Source: Fremontodendron californicum (lineage: Eukaryota > Streptophyta > Magnoliopsida > Malvales > Malvaceae). Taken from it: a stretch of DNA of 64,000 nucleotides. A program made the position numbers and the translations under genes. Shown here one piece after another: positions 1-10,725 of the stretch. Location: assembly GCA_030761205.1 (NCBI GenBank), contig JAULJL010000025.1:3396001-3460000 (forward strand). The letters are read 5' to 3'. The notes under the pieces were generated by a model. It was given only the letters and a program-made list of their open reading frames with translations, was not told where the DNA came from and made no database searches. Within the stretch, counting starts at the first letter, position 1. Each line of letters opens with the position of its first letter.

Positions 1-170
1 GCCCTTAATTCTAGTAATCTGAAATCACTCAAAGAAACTTGTGAAAAACACCAAAATACATAAAAATATAAAAGATCATAAACACAATTAGACTAAACAA
101 TAATAACTCGTATTTGATACAAAACAATAATAAAACATAACTAAAAACTATATAATTCTACGAGTTATCA
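1..170 (-). repeat. Element A 3' LTR, start of U3 (cut by window edge)
   Basis: Read on the minus strand it begins TGATAACTCG at 170 and matches 11200-11369 at all but one of 170 positions. The rest of this LTR lies outside the window. Confidence 0.9.
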
Positions 171-183
171 CACCCCCACACTT
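171..183 (-). promoter_or_regulatory. Element A polypurine tract (plus-strand primer)
   Basis: On the minus strand the sequence AAGTGTGGGGGTG ends directly at the 3' LTR. The same tract stands before the 3' LTR of element B. Confidence 0.85.
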
Positions 184-1955
184 AGATTATTGCTAGTCCC
201 TAGCAACGACTCAATAAAAATAAAATAAGAAAATCTAATCTAATCCATTTTCGTAGGAAATCACGGTGGCACTTAGCATGTGACACAAGCCTTTAAACCC
301 CTAGGTGTCCCTAGTGGACGAGTTTAGTCTCGTGAGGGTTTACTAGAACGATACCCACAAACATTGAAAAACTAAAATATAAATAAACTACATATACTAA
401 AAATATTTACTCCTAATCCTTTCAATACAAATTAGAGACAATCTTTGAACAAGTCTTATAAACTAATCAATAGCTTAAAAAATTTCACAAAAAATCATGC
501 TTGAATGTAAATTGTTTGAGTTAAGCCAATATTAGCATAACATATCTCAATCAAAATAGTGCATGTTCAAATTTAATCTCAAGTTCTCACATGGGATACC
601 CTCATGATTTTCACTCTTTAAAGTAGTGGTGAAGTGTTTACACTCAATCAATCTCATGAAAACAGTTCTACCATATTCTTGCTTGTCCACCTATTCTCCA
701 CTATTTAGATCATACAACTTCATGAATCAAGAGGTCTTTAATCAAGGTTGTAATGGGGCCAAGGGGTTTGTAATGTGGTTGAAGAACAAAAGGATAAAGA
801 TATCACAAAGGTTCCAAAGAGTTCATAAAGTTTAGAGACATAAAAAGATCATACAAAGAAACTTCTCAAAACTCTTTACAAGTACATAGTCACCTAGGCC
901 GGATATTCATGTTGGGCCTTTTCTTCATTCTAAATAACTTTGTAACATCTTTTTCTTTTTCCACAAATTCAAGAGATGATTCATATATTTTTTTTTTACA
1001 TAGGAATGTATTTGCCCGTATTCCATTTCTTTTTCTCTTGACTTTTCTTTTCTTTTCCCCCCACACTTATTTCTTGTTTCTAACCCAAATTTTTAACTAA
1101 AAATATCACTTGTTTTTTTTGCAATATGTCTCAAAATATATAATCCATCTTTAGAACAAGGGTAAGGATATAAGTATATTTAGGCTAGGTGTAAGTTGTG
1201 GTTACCAATAAAACATCATATTTAATGTAGGCTCAAATTGGCTCACTAGTGGGGATGTTCTCTTAGAACATTAATAATGGATGGCTGTTTGCCTCTGGTA
1301 TTAATCCTAATGCCTCTATCATATTCATGTTGTCACATGTATCAATATAGTCTCAAACGGTTTAAAGCAAGTTCTAGAGAATCATGTAATCATAAGAGCA
1401 CTCAAGAAAGAAATTAGATTGATATGTATAATGCATCAATCATATAGGCTCAAAAACTCACAATGATGATTATACAAGTCAATATCAAGTCTAAACATGC
1501 TTCTTTCTCAATCAACATATCATATTAACATTGGCTCATAAAAAAATGATATCAAGCTCAATTCTCATGAAAATCTTCTCACTAATAACTCTGTTTTAGA
1601 CTTATGCAATTCATATCTCATCACAGTATTGAAAGTAACTAAAACACACTAAAAACACACTAAGTCTAAACATGCTTTTTTTTTTCTTTTTTTTTTGAAA
1701 AGAAGAAATCAAACTGACAAGGTATGTCTCAAGTCTCCCTTACTCAGACCTTGTTCAGAATGAATACTTCTAAATGGCTTAAAACACAACAATTTTTTTT
1801 TTTTTAAATTAGGAAAATATGTCCCTTACCCCCTACTAAAATATGACATTGTCCCCAATGTCAAATTTTAAAGGTAGAATTTAGGAGATATTACCTGCAG
1901 AGGTTGCTAACCACTTATTATAACTGAGACACAACAAGGAAAATGTTAGATAATG
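184..1955 (-). other. Element A 3' untranslated region
   Basis: About 1.8 kb with no convincing coding region. It is the reverse-complement counterpart of 13804-15698 in element B. It contains an extra polypurine-like block near 1055-1070 and, at about 250-365, a block also conserved in element B and in the 22.5-kb fragment, with the small hairpin ACGAG-ACTAAA-CTCGT. Small open frames here (for example 626-835 and 909-1100) are low-complexity and are not called. Confidence 0.7.
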
Positions 1956-2603
1956 TCACAAAGACAAAGTGCAATCCACTCCTTGCTCGTCCATATCTCT
2001 TTTTCTTTTTCCGAGCGTTTGCGAAACAACCGTAGTAGATAAACACTCATAAGCTTGGAGCTTTTTGAGTAAATCTTCAATGGTTGTAGCAGAAATTATG
2101 GTTCTCCTTGCCTCTGAAAACATGAATCCATTATCCACAGCATTATCTAAATATGAAAGCAAATTACTAAAATAACCATTAATATTAAGCAAACCAATGG
2201 GTTTCTTATTTGTGACCAAAGCTGACCAAGAAGCCACGCAAGCTATTTCTTCCAATGTACCCAGACCTCCTCGTAAAGCAATGAATGCATCGGCAGAATG
2301 GTACATGATTGTTATCCGTTCGGGGATACTCCAGACTTGTATTTCCTTACCCACGGTAGGTCCACAAAAGCCTGTGAATAGTTTTGGCACGATTCCTAGA
2401 ACTGGACTTCCTCCGGCGTGTGCTGCTGTAGCGACTGCTCCCATTAAACCCGTACTACCGCCTCAATAAATCAACTGGATCTTTTGTTGGGCAAGTATTA
2501 CTCCAACTCTTATGGCTTCATCAGCGAATATGTTATTTTTCCCGGGATAAGCACCTCCAAAGACACAAATTTTTTTAATGCAATGGGACGAAGTACTTTC
2601 CAT
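1956..2603 (-). pseudogene. LOG-like: LOG cytokinin-activating enzyme, captured copy with nonsense mutation
   Basis: It has the same 216-codon span as the open copy in element B, reading from ATG 2603-2601. LOG enzymes (cytokinin riboside 5'-monophosphate phosphoribohydrolases) split ribose phosphate from cytokinin nucleotides to give the free active base. This copy reads CVFGGAYPGKN near residue 13, but the glycine codon after QLIY is TGA (complement of 2463-2465), and the signature PGGLGTLEE is RGGLGTLEE through CGA at 2271-2273. The remaining frame is open to 1956, so damage is limited to point changes. There are no introns, unlike nuclear LOG genes, which fits capture from a spliced mRNA. 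The stop probably inactivates it unless the downstream start at 2444 were used, which would lose the N-terminal nucleotide-binding part. Confidence 0.85.
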
Positions 2604-2967
2604 TTTTTTTTTTCGAGTGCCTGAAAGAGAATGAGTACATGGTGTAATATATAGAGGACTGAGTAGTGAATCAGACAAGAGTAATAATGTCGCCGAAAGT
2701 GTATCTGACCTGTCAGAAGAAAATGTTAACCTAACAAAAGATTTTTTTTGCGTGATTTCAGGAAGAAAATCAAAAAGAGAAGAAAAAATCAGCCGTAAAA
2801 GACAAATAAAAAAAACGAGAATAATTACACAAATCGAACAACACGTAAATTAAAACAAAATAAAGTTATTGCAAATCAAACCAAAAGCTGAGAAGTCATT
2901 TATTGTAGTTGTGATTGTGGCTCACATCTTCATCTGGTTTTACGTCCAGAAACGGCTTAAACGCCTT
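2604..2967 (-). other. Spacer between the two cargo genes of element A
   Basis: It holds one copy of the module that is duplicated in element B (12839-13083), and a pyrimidine-rich CTCTTTCAG acceptor-like sequence just upstream of the LOG start on the minus strand. No other gene is evident. Confidence 0.6.
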
Positions 2968-3504
2968 CTATGAGTCGAGGATATGCTTCCCATCCAGTTT
3001 TCTTACAAGCTGGCAAACAGGGTCTTTTAACATCAGATTCCCAAGATGTTGCCATTCCCTTTGGAATTGCGGCCATAAATCAAAAATTTCTCTTTGTACG
3101 TCTCCACTAGGATGCGTCTCAAGAGAAAGTTGGATATTACCCAAATTCTCCTTACTCAGTCCATCCTTAATGAATTCAATTTTATCATCTCGATTAGAGG
3201 ACGGAATCCCAATAGAACGACATTTATCGTTACACGTCCATCGTGCACATTTGTGGCAATTTGAACTCATGCGCTTTGCTCGTCGCTTATTTGCAAAAGT
3301 GCTTCTACCTGTACCTGGTAAATGCAAAACAGGAAGATATTCATCTTCACGTACCTTGGCTTCAATTATCCAACGTATGTCGTCAGGAATCCCTTTGTGC
3401 ATAAGCATTCTTAATCTTTCAAATCGAACTTGGTAAAGCTTCAGTAAAATATTTCGAGGAAAAGGAGGAAGTCGTTTCTGCAATCTTGTGAGAATATCAT
3501 CCAT
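2968..3504 (-). CDS. Carlavirus-type cysteine-rich nucleic-acid-binding protein homologue (178 aa)
   Basis: The start is MDDIL at 3504, chosen because it matches the element B copy and directly follows a polypyrimidine-CAG acceptor; the frame is open upstream to 3717 without conservation. Residues 1-60 look helical and charged. Around residues 64-78 lies GRSTFANKRRAKR, a strongly basic run, followed at once by a Cys4 zinc finger (NCHKCARWTCNDKC, spacing C-x2-C-x4-C-x3-C) and then a GIPSSN turn and an acidic stretch. This order of basic run, zinc finger and glycine-containing turn is that of the carlavirus NABP family (Pfam PF05515), whose members bind nucleic acid and in several viruses suppress RNA silencing. 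It differs from the B copy at about ten residues, mostly conservative, with all four cysteines kept. The homology is a by-eye inference. Confidence 0.6.
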   Translation of the reverse strand: MDDILTRLQKRLPPFPRNILLKLYQVRFERLRMLMHKGIPDDIRWIIEAKVREDEYLPVLHLPGTGRSTFANKRRAKRMSSNCHKCARWTCNDKCRSIGIPSSNRDDKIEFIKDGLSKENLGNIQLSLETHPSGDVQREIFDLWPQFQREWQHLGNLMLKDPVCQLVRKLDGKHILDS

Positions 3505-3983
3505 CCTGAAAAAAAAATGAAAAAAATTGAAAGAGAAATTGGAAGAGAAATTTATATACAATATCAGTTTTGTGGGTAGCTGATGGAACCGATTTAAATA
3601 ATCACGGAGTACCGTTATCCTCCATTTAACCGGGGTTAAAAAAAAATTATATTTACATCTAGTTATTTTCAAAACAAGGATCAGAAAGAAAAACAACATA
3701 AAAAGACTCAAAAACAAAACACTCTAAATAAAATCCTAAATTTTCCCCCCTACACATAATTTTTACATTGTCCTCAATGTAATGCTATTATCCCCCAATG
3801 CAAGAATTATATGTAAGAGAAAAGAACTATTAAACAAAAGAAAAGAAAAACAATAAAAGATAGAATGATGGAGAGTAAGGAATATGCAAATCTGATATAA
3901 TAGATGCTCTCCATCCTTTTGGGTTGCCTCTCCAAGAAGCGCTTGGTTTATTGTCCTCAGCCTGACTTAGACCCATGCCATTA
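3505..3983 (-). other. Region between pol stop and zinc-finger gene in element A
   Basis: It contains a CCCC-rich block near 3745 resembling an internal polypurine tract on the minus strand, then the polypyrimidine tract and CAG next to the 3504 start. The part from about 3598 to 3700 matches element B at 11950-12070. No gene is called. Confidence 0.55.
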
Positions 3984-6900
3984 TTATTCAACATACTTTG
4001 GCTCAAAAAGTGGAAACTCCTCCACATCTTGTATTGGAAAGTTCTCATAGTAAGGCTTCAATCTATGACCATTCACTTTGAATGCCTTATCTGTTTTCGG
4101 GCTTTGGATTTCAACTGCACCATGAGTAAATACATTAGTAATAACAAAAGGTCCAACCCAACGAGAACGTAACTTACCTGGATATAACTTAAGGCGTGAA
4201 TGGAAGAGAAGAACTTTTTGTCCAACAACAAATTCTTTTCTTGATATCATCTTGTCATGGAATGCCTTAGTCTTTTCCTTGTAAATCTTAGAATTCTGAT
4301 AGGCATCATTCCTTATCTCCTCTAATTCTTGTAGGTCAAGTTTTCTTTTCTTTCCTATCTCATCCATCTCCATGTTGCATTGTTTGATAGCCCAATATGA
4401 TTTATGTTCCAATTCAACCGGAAGATGACAAGGCTTACCATAAACAAGTCGATAAGGAGACATACCAATGGGTGTCTTATATGCTGTCCTATAAGCCCAA
4501 AGTGCATCATCAAGTCGTGAACTCCAATCCTTCCTATTTGGATTAACTGTCTTTTCAAGGATGGACTTAACTTCTCGGTTTGACACTTCAGCTTGCCCAC
4601 TAGTTTGAGGATGATATGAGGTGGAGACCTTGTGTGTGATGTTATACTTCCTCAAAAGTGCTTCCATAGTCCTATTGCAAAAGTGAGTACCTCTATCGCT
4701 GATTATGGCCTTTGGCGTTCCAAACCTAGCCAAGATGTTAGTCTTGACAAAATCTGAAACAACTTTACAGTCATTAGTCCTAGTGGATTTTGCTTCCACC
4801 CACTTTGAAACATAATCAACGGCAAGTAAAATATAAAGATTACCAAAAGAAGAAGGAAAAGATCCCATGAAATCCATGCCCCATACATCAAAAATTTCAA
4901 CAATAAGTATTGGAGTTTGAGGCATTTGATTTCTAGCACCTAAGTTACCTGTTCTTTGGCAACGATCACATGACTTGCAAAAGAGGTATGCATCTTTGAA
5001 TATGGTAGGCCAATAAAATCCAGAATCAAGAACTTTCATGGCTGTTCTTTTGGATCCAAAGTGTCCTCCACATGCATAAGAGTGACAAAAGGTGAGAATA
5101 GATTGAAATTCAGTTTCGAGTACACACCTTCTTATAATCTGATCGGAGCAATGCTTCCAAAGGTAAGGATCATCCCATATGTAGTATTTGGCATCACTCT
5201 TGATCTTATTTCTTTGGGCTTGTGTCAACTCTTGTGGCAACTTCTTGGTAACTAAGTAATTAACAATATCAGCATACCAAGGAGTTGTTGTACTTATAAA
5301 AAGAAGTTGCTCATCCGGAAAGTTCTCATTCAAGGGTAGTGCATCCTCTTCATGAACTAAACGGCTAAGATGGTCCGCAACCAAGTTGTCACTACCTCTC
5401 TTATCTTTTATCTCCAAATCAAACTCTTGTAAGAGAAGTATCCATCTGATCAACCTTGGTTTGGCATCCTTCTTAGTGAGTAAGTACCTAAGGGCTGCAT
5501 GGTCAGAAAATACAATTACTTTAGTACCAATTAAATAAGATCGAAATTTTTCTAAAGCAAATACAACAGCCAAAAGTTCCTTTTCAGTAGTGGAATAGTT
5601 CAATTGAGCATCATTAAGAGTTCGTGAGGCATAATAAATGGCATGTGAAGCTTTGCCAACCCGTTGGCCCAAAACAGCTCCAATGGCATAGTCACTAGCA
5701 TCACACATGATTTCAAAAGGTACATTCCAATCTGGTGGTTGGATGATAGGAGCTGATGTCAAGAGTCCCTTCAATGTTTCAAACGCCTCTTTGCATTTAT
5801 CATCAAAGTGGAAAACCACATCTTTTTGTAGTAGCTTGCAAAGAGGTAATGTGATCTTTGAGAAGTCTTTGATAAATCTCCTATAGAAACCTGCATGTCC
5901 AAGAAAAGAACGAACCTCTCTCACATTTGTGGGAGGTGGTAAAGAATGCATAATATCTATTTTAGACTTATCAACCTCTATCCCTCTAGAAGAAATAACA
6001 TGGCCCAAAACTATTCCTTGTTCTACCATAAAGTGACATTTTTCCCAATTCAAAACAAGGTTAGTTTCCATGCATCTTTCAAGTACAAGTATAAGGTTCT
6101 CTAGACATCTATCAAAAGAATCACCATAGACACTAAAATCATCCATAAACACTTCTATGATGTTCTCTACATAATCTGAAAATATGCTAACCATACACCT
6201 TTGGAATGTAGCTGGTGCATTACAAAGACCAAATGGCATACGCCGGTATGCAAAAGTACCAAATGGACATGTGAATGTTGTTTTCTCTTGGTCCTCCGGA
6301 GCAATGGCTATCTGATTATAACCTGAAAAACCATCAAGAAAACAATAATGAGAATGGCCAGCTAACCTTTCAAGCATTTGATCAATAAAAGGTAAAGGAA
6401 AGTGGTCTTTGCGAGTTGTGGAATTAAGTTTACGATAATCAATACAAACTCGCCATCCTGTTTGAATCCTAGTAGGAACAAGTTCATTCTCATTATTTGT
6501 TACCACCGTTACACCTGATTTCTTTGGAACCACTTGGACTGGGCTCACCCATTTGCTATCCGAGATAGGATAGATCACTCCAACATCTAGGAGCTTCAGT
6601 ATCTCCTTTTTCACAACCTCCATCATAGGAGGGTTCAATCTTCTTTGTGCTTCTCTTGTTGGTTTGGACGCCTCCTCTAACAAAATTCGGTGCATGCACA
6701 TAGATGGGCTTATTCCCTTGATATCGGCAATTGTCCAACCAATTGCTGTTTTATGCTCTCTAAGCACCCGGATAAGTCGCTCTTCTTGCAAAGGTGTGAG
6801 CTCTTTGGCAATGATGATCGGTAGTGTGTCCTTTTTACCTAAGAACACATATTTCAAGTGGTTCGGTAGTGGTTTCAACTCTAAAGTTGGTGCCTGCAAA

Positions 6901-9317
6901 ATGGAAGGTAGAAGTTTCTCATTAGATAAAGGCAAATCAATAAATGAAACATCAAACCTTACATCTTTAGGTTGCAGCGAGTGTAAAGATTCTAGTGCCC
7001 CTTCCATCTGGTCACTCAAGGCTAGTTTAACATTCCCCATTCCGAGATGGTTGCTAAGGACTATTTCTACACTATCTTCACCATCTAGCTCATAAGCTTG
7101 CTGCACTAGTGAGTCAATTATATCAATATTAAAAACAGAATGCACATCACTAGGATATCTCATGGCCTCAAAAATGTTAAAGCGAATTATTTCACCATCA
7201 AATTCCATAGTTAAAGTGCCATCATGTACATCTATTTTAGTTCTTGCTGTTTTCAAGAATGGTCTCCCTAATAGAATAGGTGTGGGATTAGAAGACATCT
7301 CATCTTCCATCTCAATAACATAAAAGTCAGCGGGAAAAACCAATTCATTAACCTGTACAAGAACGTCTTCTACAACTCCTCTTGGATAAGTGTTAGAACG
7401 GTCAGCAAGTTGTATTATAACACCGGTTTCCTCTAATGGTCCTAGATTCAATGAAGCATAAATTGAATATGGCATGACATTAATAGATGCCCCTAGATCT
7501 AGCATAGCACGCTCAAACCTGGTGTTGCCTATCTTACAAGGAATGGTAAACATACCTGGATCCTTGCATTTAGGTGGGAGTTTCTTTTGAAGAACAGCTG
7601 ACACATTCTCCCCCACACTTACCTTTTCATTCCATTTCAACTTCCGTTTAGATGTGCACAACTCTTTTAGGAACTTGGCATATCTTGGCACTTGCTTGAT
7701 AGCATCTAGTAAAGGAATGTTCACCTCTACTTTCCGAAAGGTTTCCAAAATTTCCTTCTCTTGCTCCTCCTTCTTGGACTTTGCTAACCTGCTAGGAAAA
7801 GGTGGAGGAGTTATATAAGAAGGAAAGGATGGTTTAGGAATTACCTTTTTTAGTGGCTCGTTGGGATGTGAAGAGGATGCCATGGTATTGTTCTCCCCTT
7901 GAGCACTATCATTTTGTGGTGTCTCTAGCTGTTTCCCACTTCTTAAATTTATAGCATTGGCATTCTCTCTTGGATTCACTATGGTTTGGGAAGGTAATTT
8001 CCCAGAATCCCTTGCTTGCATTTGACTCATGGTTGTTGCCAATTGCCCTATTTGAGTCTCCAAATTTCGAATACTTGTCTTTGTTTCCTGTTGAAATTGA
8101 ATTGTATTAGTAGAAAGAGCTTTAACAAGATCTTCAAGAGAAGTACCTAAATTTTGGGTGGGTGGTAGTTGTTGTCGGGTTTGGTATGGTTGTTGCACTC
8201 TTTGCTGAAAACCCGGTGGCCTGTGGTCAAATGGTGGAGGAATAGTTTGTGATTGGTTCCCTCCATAATTAAAGTTTGGATGATCCCTCCATCCTGGATT
8301 GTAAGTGTTTGAGTAGGGATCATATTTCCTTGATTGGTTCTGAAATCCACCCATGGCATTAACATGTTCATTGGTATCCTCTTGAAGTGTTGGACACATA
8401 TCAGTTTGGTGCCCTATGTTTGAACATATGCCACAAGCCTTTATTTGTTGTATTTTACCTACAGCCAATTGTTGAACAAGAGAAGTCAGTTTATCAAATT
8501 TTTGTTCAAGGGATGATATACTTACCTCATTAACTCTCTTGGGTTGTGGTGGTGGATCTTGTCTCATTGAGAACTGTTGAGAATTGGCTGCCATGTTGGA
8601 GATTAATGTTCTAGCAGCCCTGGGAGTCTTATCAACTAGAGCTCCCCCACTAGCGGCATCTATCATACTTCTCTCCATGGGCATGAGACCTTCATAGAAG
8701 TATTGGATAAGAAGTTGTTCACTTATTTGATGGTGTGGACATGATGCACAAAGTTTCTTGAACCTCTCCCAATATTCATATAAGGACTCTCCGTTGTATT
8801 GCCGAATCCCACATATCTCTTTCCTAATGTTGGCAGCCTTAGATGCTGGGAAATACCTTTCCAAGAATGCTTTCTTCAAATCATTCCATGTAGTGATGGT
8901 CCCGGATGGTAGATAGTAGAGCCATTCCTTTGCTGAATCAGCTAGAGAGAATGGGAAGGCTCTCAACTTAACTTGCTCTTCCGTGACCCCTGTTGGTCTC
9001 ATGCTTGAGCAAACTACATGGAATTCCTTGAGGTGCTTATTTGGATCCTCTCCTGCAAAACCATGAAAAGTTGGGAGAAGATGAATCAAACCAGATTTTA
9101 ATTCAAAAGCTACCTCAAGATTAGCATATTCAATGCATAATGGTTGTTGACCCAAGTCCGGAGCGGCTAGCTCCTTGAGAGTTCGATTGTCAGCTGCTGC
9201 CATCTCTCCTTGCTCCTCTTGGATGTTTTGGATCAACTCCTCGATTGGTTGTTGGTGAGAAGTTATAAATTCCCGAATTTTCCTAAGTCGTAAGTCTTCT
9301 TCGGGAGCTTGGAACAT
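3984..9317 (-). CDS. gag-pol: Athila-type gag-pol polyprotein (1777 aa)
   Basis: One uninterrupted frame encodes the structural and replication proteins of element A. The gag domain occupies about residues 60-290 and is followed by a zinc knuckle (CGICSNIGHQTDMC) near 293-306. An aspartic protease with the Athila-type DLGAS active site lies near 606, and reverse transcriptase has its FMDD box near 1059. RNase H begins near 1206 (MCDASDYA). Integrase has its HHCC finger near 1414-1445 (CKSCDRC) and its acidic residues in MDFMG, SDRGTHF and GQAEVSNRE near 1482, 1542 and 1576. The C-terminus ends EPKYVE. No frameshift or stop was seen, so the protein could be functional. Gag differs strongly from that of element D although A and D share U3 sequence, supporting a recombinant origin of A. 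Confidence 0.95.
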   Translation of the reverse strand: MFQAPEEDLRLRKIREFITSHQQPIEELIQNIQEEQGEMAAADNRTLKELAAPDLGQQPLCIEYANLEVAFELKSGLIHLLPTFHGFAGEDPNKHLKEFHVVCSSMRPTGVTEEQVKLRAFPFSLADSAKEWLYYLPSGTITTWNDLKKAFLERYFPASKAANIRKEICGIRQYNGESLYEYWERFKKLCASCPHHQISEQLLIQYFYEGLMPMERSMIDAASGGALVDKTPRAARTLISNMAANSQQFSMRQDPPPQPKRVNEVSISSLEQKFDKLTSLVQQLAVGKIQQIKACGICSNIGHQTDMCPTLQEDTNEHVNAMGGFQNQSRKYDPYSNTYNPGWRDHPNFNYGGNQSQTIPPPFDHRPPGFQQRVQQPYQTRQQLPPTQNLGTSLEDLVKALSTNTIQFQQETKTSIRNLETQIGQLATTMSQMQARDSGKLPSQTIVNPRENANAINLRSGKQLETPQNDSAQGENNTMASSSHPNEPLKKVIPKPSFPSYITPPPFPSRLAKSKKEEQEKEILETFRKVEVNIPLLDAIKQVPRYAKFLKELCTSKRKLKWNEKVSVGENVSAVLQKKLPPKCKDPGMFTIPCKIGNTRFERAMLDLGASINVMPYSIYASLNLGPLEETGVIIQLADRSNTYPRGVVEDVLVQVNELVFPADFYVIEMEDEMSSNPTPILLGRPFLKTARTKIDVHDGTLTMEFDGEIIRFNIFEAMRYPSDVHSVFNIDIIDSLVQQAYELDGEDSVEIVLSNHLGMGNVKLALSDQMEGALESLHSLQPKDVRFDVSFIDLPLSNEKLLPSILQAPTLELKPLPNHLKYVFLGKKDTLPIIIAKELTPLQEERLIRVLREHKTAIGWTIADIKGISPSMCMHRILLEEASKPTREAQRRLNPPMMEVVKKEILKLLDVGVIYPISDSKWVSPVQVVPKKSGVTVVTNNENELVPTRIQTGWRVCIDYRKLNSTTRKDHFPLPFIDQMLERLAGHSHYCFLDGFSGYNQIAIAPEDQEKTTFTCPFGTFAYRRMPFGLCNAPATFQRCMVSIFSDYVENIIEVFMDDFSVYGDSFDRCLENLILVLERCMETNLVLNWEKCHFMVEQGIVLGHVISSRGIEVDKSKIDIMHSLPPPTNVREVRSFLGHAGFYRRFIKDFSKITLPLCKLLQKDVVFHFDDKCKEAFETLKGLLTSAPIIQPPDWNVPFEIMCDASDYAIGAVLGQRVGKASHAIYYASRTLNDAQLNYSTTEKELLAVVFALEKFRSYLIGTKVIVFSDHAALRYLLTKKDAKPRLIRWILLLQEFDLEIKDKRGSDNLVADHLSRLVHEEDALPLNENFPDEQLLFISTTTPWYADIVNYLVTKKLPQELTQAQRNKIKSDAKYYIWDDPYLWKHCSDQIIRRCVLETEFQSILTFCHSYACGGHFGSKRTAMKVLDSGFYWPTIFKDAYLFCKSCDRCQRTGNLGARNQMPQTPILIVEIFDVWGMDFMGSFPSSFGNLYILLAVDYVSKWVEAKSTRTNDCKVVSDFVKTNILARFGTPKAIISDRGTHFCNRTMEALLRKYNITHKVSTSYHPQTSGQAEVSNREVKSILEKTVNPNRKDWSSRLDDALWAYRTAYKTPIGMSPYRLVYGKPCHLPVELEHKSYWAIKQCNMEMDEIGKKRKLDLQELEEIRNDAYQNSKIYKEKTKAFHDKMISRKEFVVGQKVLLFHSRLKLYPGKLRSRWVGPFVITNVFTHGAVEIQSPKTDKAFKVNGHRLKPYYENFPIQDVEEFPLFEPKYVE

Positions 9318-9399
9318 TCACTAATAAAAAAATAAGAAAGTAAATAATTAGAACAGAAAATAAGAATAAACCAATAAACTAATAAACTAAAGAAAGCAA

Positions 9400-9417
9400 T
9401 CCCCGGCAACGGCGCCA
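9400..9417 (-). other. Element A primer-binding site (tRNA-Asp type)
   Basis: On the minus strand TGGCGCCGTTGCCGGGGA lies six bases after the LTR end. It is complementary to the 3' end of tRNA-Asp and is the usual Athila primer site. Confidence 0.9.
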
Positions 9418-9627
9418 AAAATTTGATGCACCCAAAAGAGTGTATCTTATTTAGCCTTGCACTAAATAGATAAATTGTAAGTATAGTAGTTAGCAAGGGT
9501 CGAGTCCTCAGGGATTGGGTTTTAGTTTATAAGTTAATAGTTTAAAACTTAAATTCAAGAACAATAAAAGAAAAGGGGTTTTTGAAGCCAGATTTAAACT
9601 AAAGTAAATAATAAGAATAAGATGCAA

Positions 9628-9871
9628 GGCGGTATAACCAGCCAATAAAAATATAAATACTAAATTAGGCGGTATAACCAGCCAATAAAAATATATATAC
9701 TAAATTAGGCGGTATAACCAGCCAATAAAAATAAAACAAAGTTAATATACAAACAAGGCGGTATAACCAGCCAATAAAAATATATATACTAAATTAGGCG
9801 GTATAACCAGCCAATAAAAATAAAACAAAGTTAATATACAAATTAGGCGGTATAACCAGCCAATAAAAATA
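9628..9871 (-). repeat. Six GGCGGTATAACCAGCC dyad repeats inside the LTR
   Basis: The 16-base unit, an imperfect dyad, recurs six times with AATAAAAATA-type spacers. In elements B and D the same unit lies after the primer site, in the 5' leader, but here it is inside the LTR. Confidence 0.9.
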
Positions 9872-10716
9872 AATATACTTTTAAAAATAAGTAAACTAGA
9901 AAATTAAGAAAACAAGTAAGTAAGAAGAATCAACTATGAAAAATATGGTTAAGGTTTCATTCTCCACCACTAGACATCATTAAGAATCAATTTCAGATCT
10001 ATCAATATCAACCAACTATCAAAGTTAACAACCGTAGATAACAACAAGCTCTGTTATCCCAATCTTTCCTTAGTTTGTCGTTAAATAGAACAAGCTCTCT
10101 ATTTAATCTCTAACCATTAAACAACCTAGAATAAGCTCTCTAACTTCAATTTAATGGCAGCTTTATGATGAGAAAGATAGGTTGATCTAAGCAACAAACA
10201 CATAAGCTCGGATTGTTCAACTTAGGTTATGTTCCACTTTGCAATTATTGAAAACTTGACCATAATCATTAATCACAAATTGCCACTTATGAATAGGAAA
10301 TCAAGACAATTACACGGATCAAGACTCCTAAACTAGCAATAGATAATTATCAAGATCTATCTAGTTGTACACCTAAATAAATCAAGACAACATCATGAAC
10401 AATTCTTGTAGAAGAACATAAGCAACTTTGATAGAAAATTAATGATAGATAGAATCTGAAAATCAATCACAAAACATGTCTAGGGCTTTGAAATCACCCT
10501 TAACCAAATAGAAGTTTATCCTAGCATAGGCATTGTAAACATAAACATAAAATTAAAGAGAATCTAAGAAGGAAATAAAAGAAAGAAAGAAGAAGAAGAA
10601 AATAAAGAAAAAGAAAACTAGAGAAAAGAAAGAAGAAGAAAACTTAGAGAATTTTATTACAATGGCTAATATCCTACCAATGTACAATATGATCCCTTAC
10701 AATCATCCAAGGCCCT

Positions 10717-10725
10717 CTATTTATA
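10717..10725 (-). promoter_or_regulatory. Element A LTR TATA box
   Basis: On the minus strand TATAAATAG is followed by AGGGCCTTGG, identical in context to the TATA boxes of elements B and D. It would start the A transcript toward gag-pol and the cargo. Confidence 0.75.

Noticed and set aside
2915..3436. Open frame opposite the zinc-finger gene (also 12185-12706)
   Set aside because: Antisense shadow of the conserved frame, with no motif of its own and no start context.
2968..3504. An integrated carlavirus genome
   Set aside because: Only the zinc-finger protein resembles carlavirus. No replicase, movement or coat protein sequence is near, and the gene lies in a fixed place within a retrotransposon.
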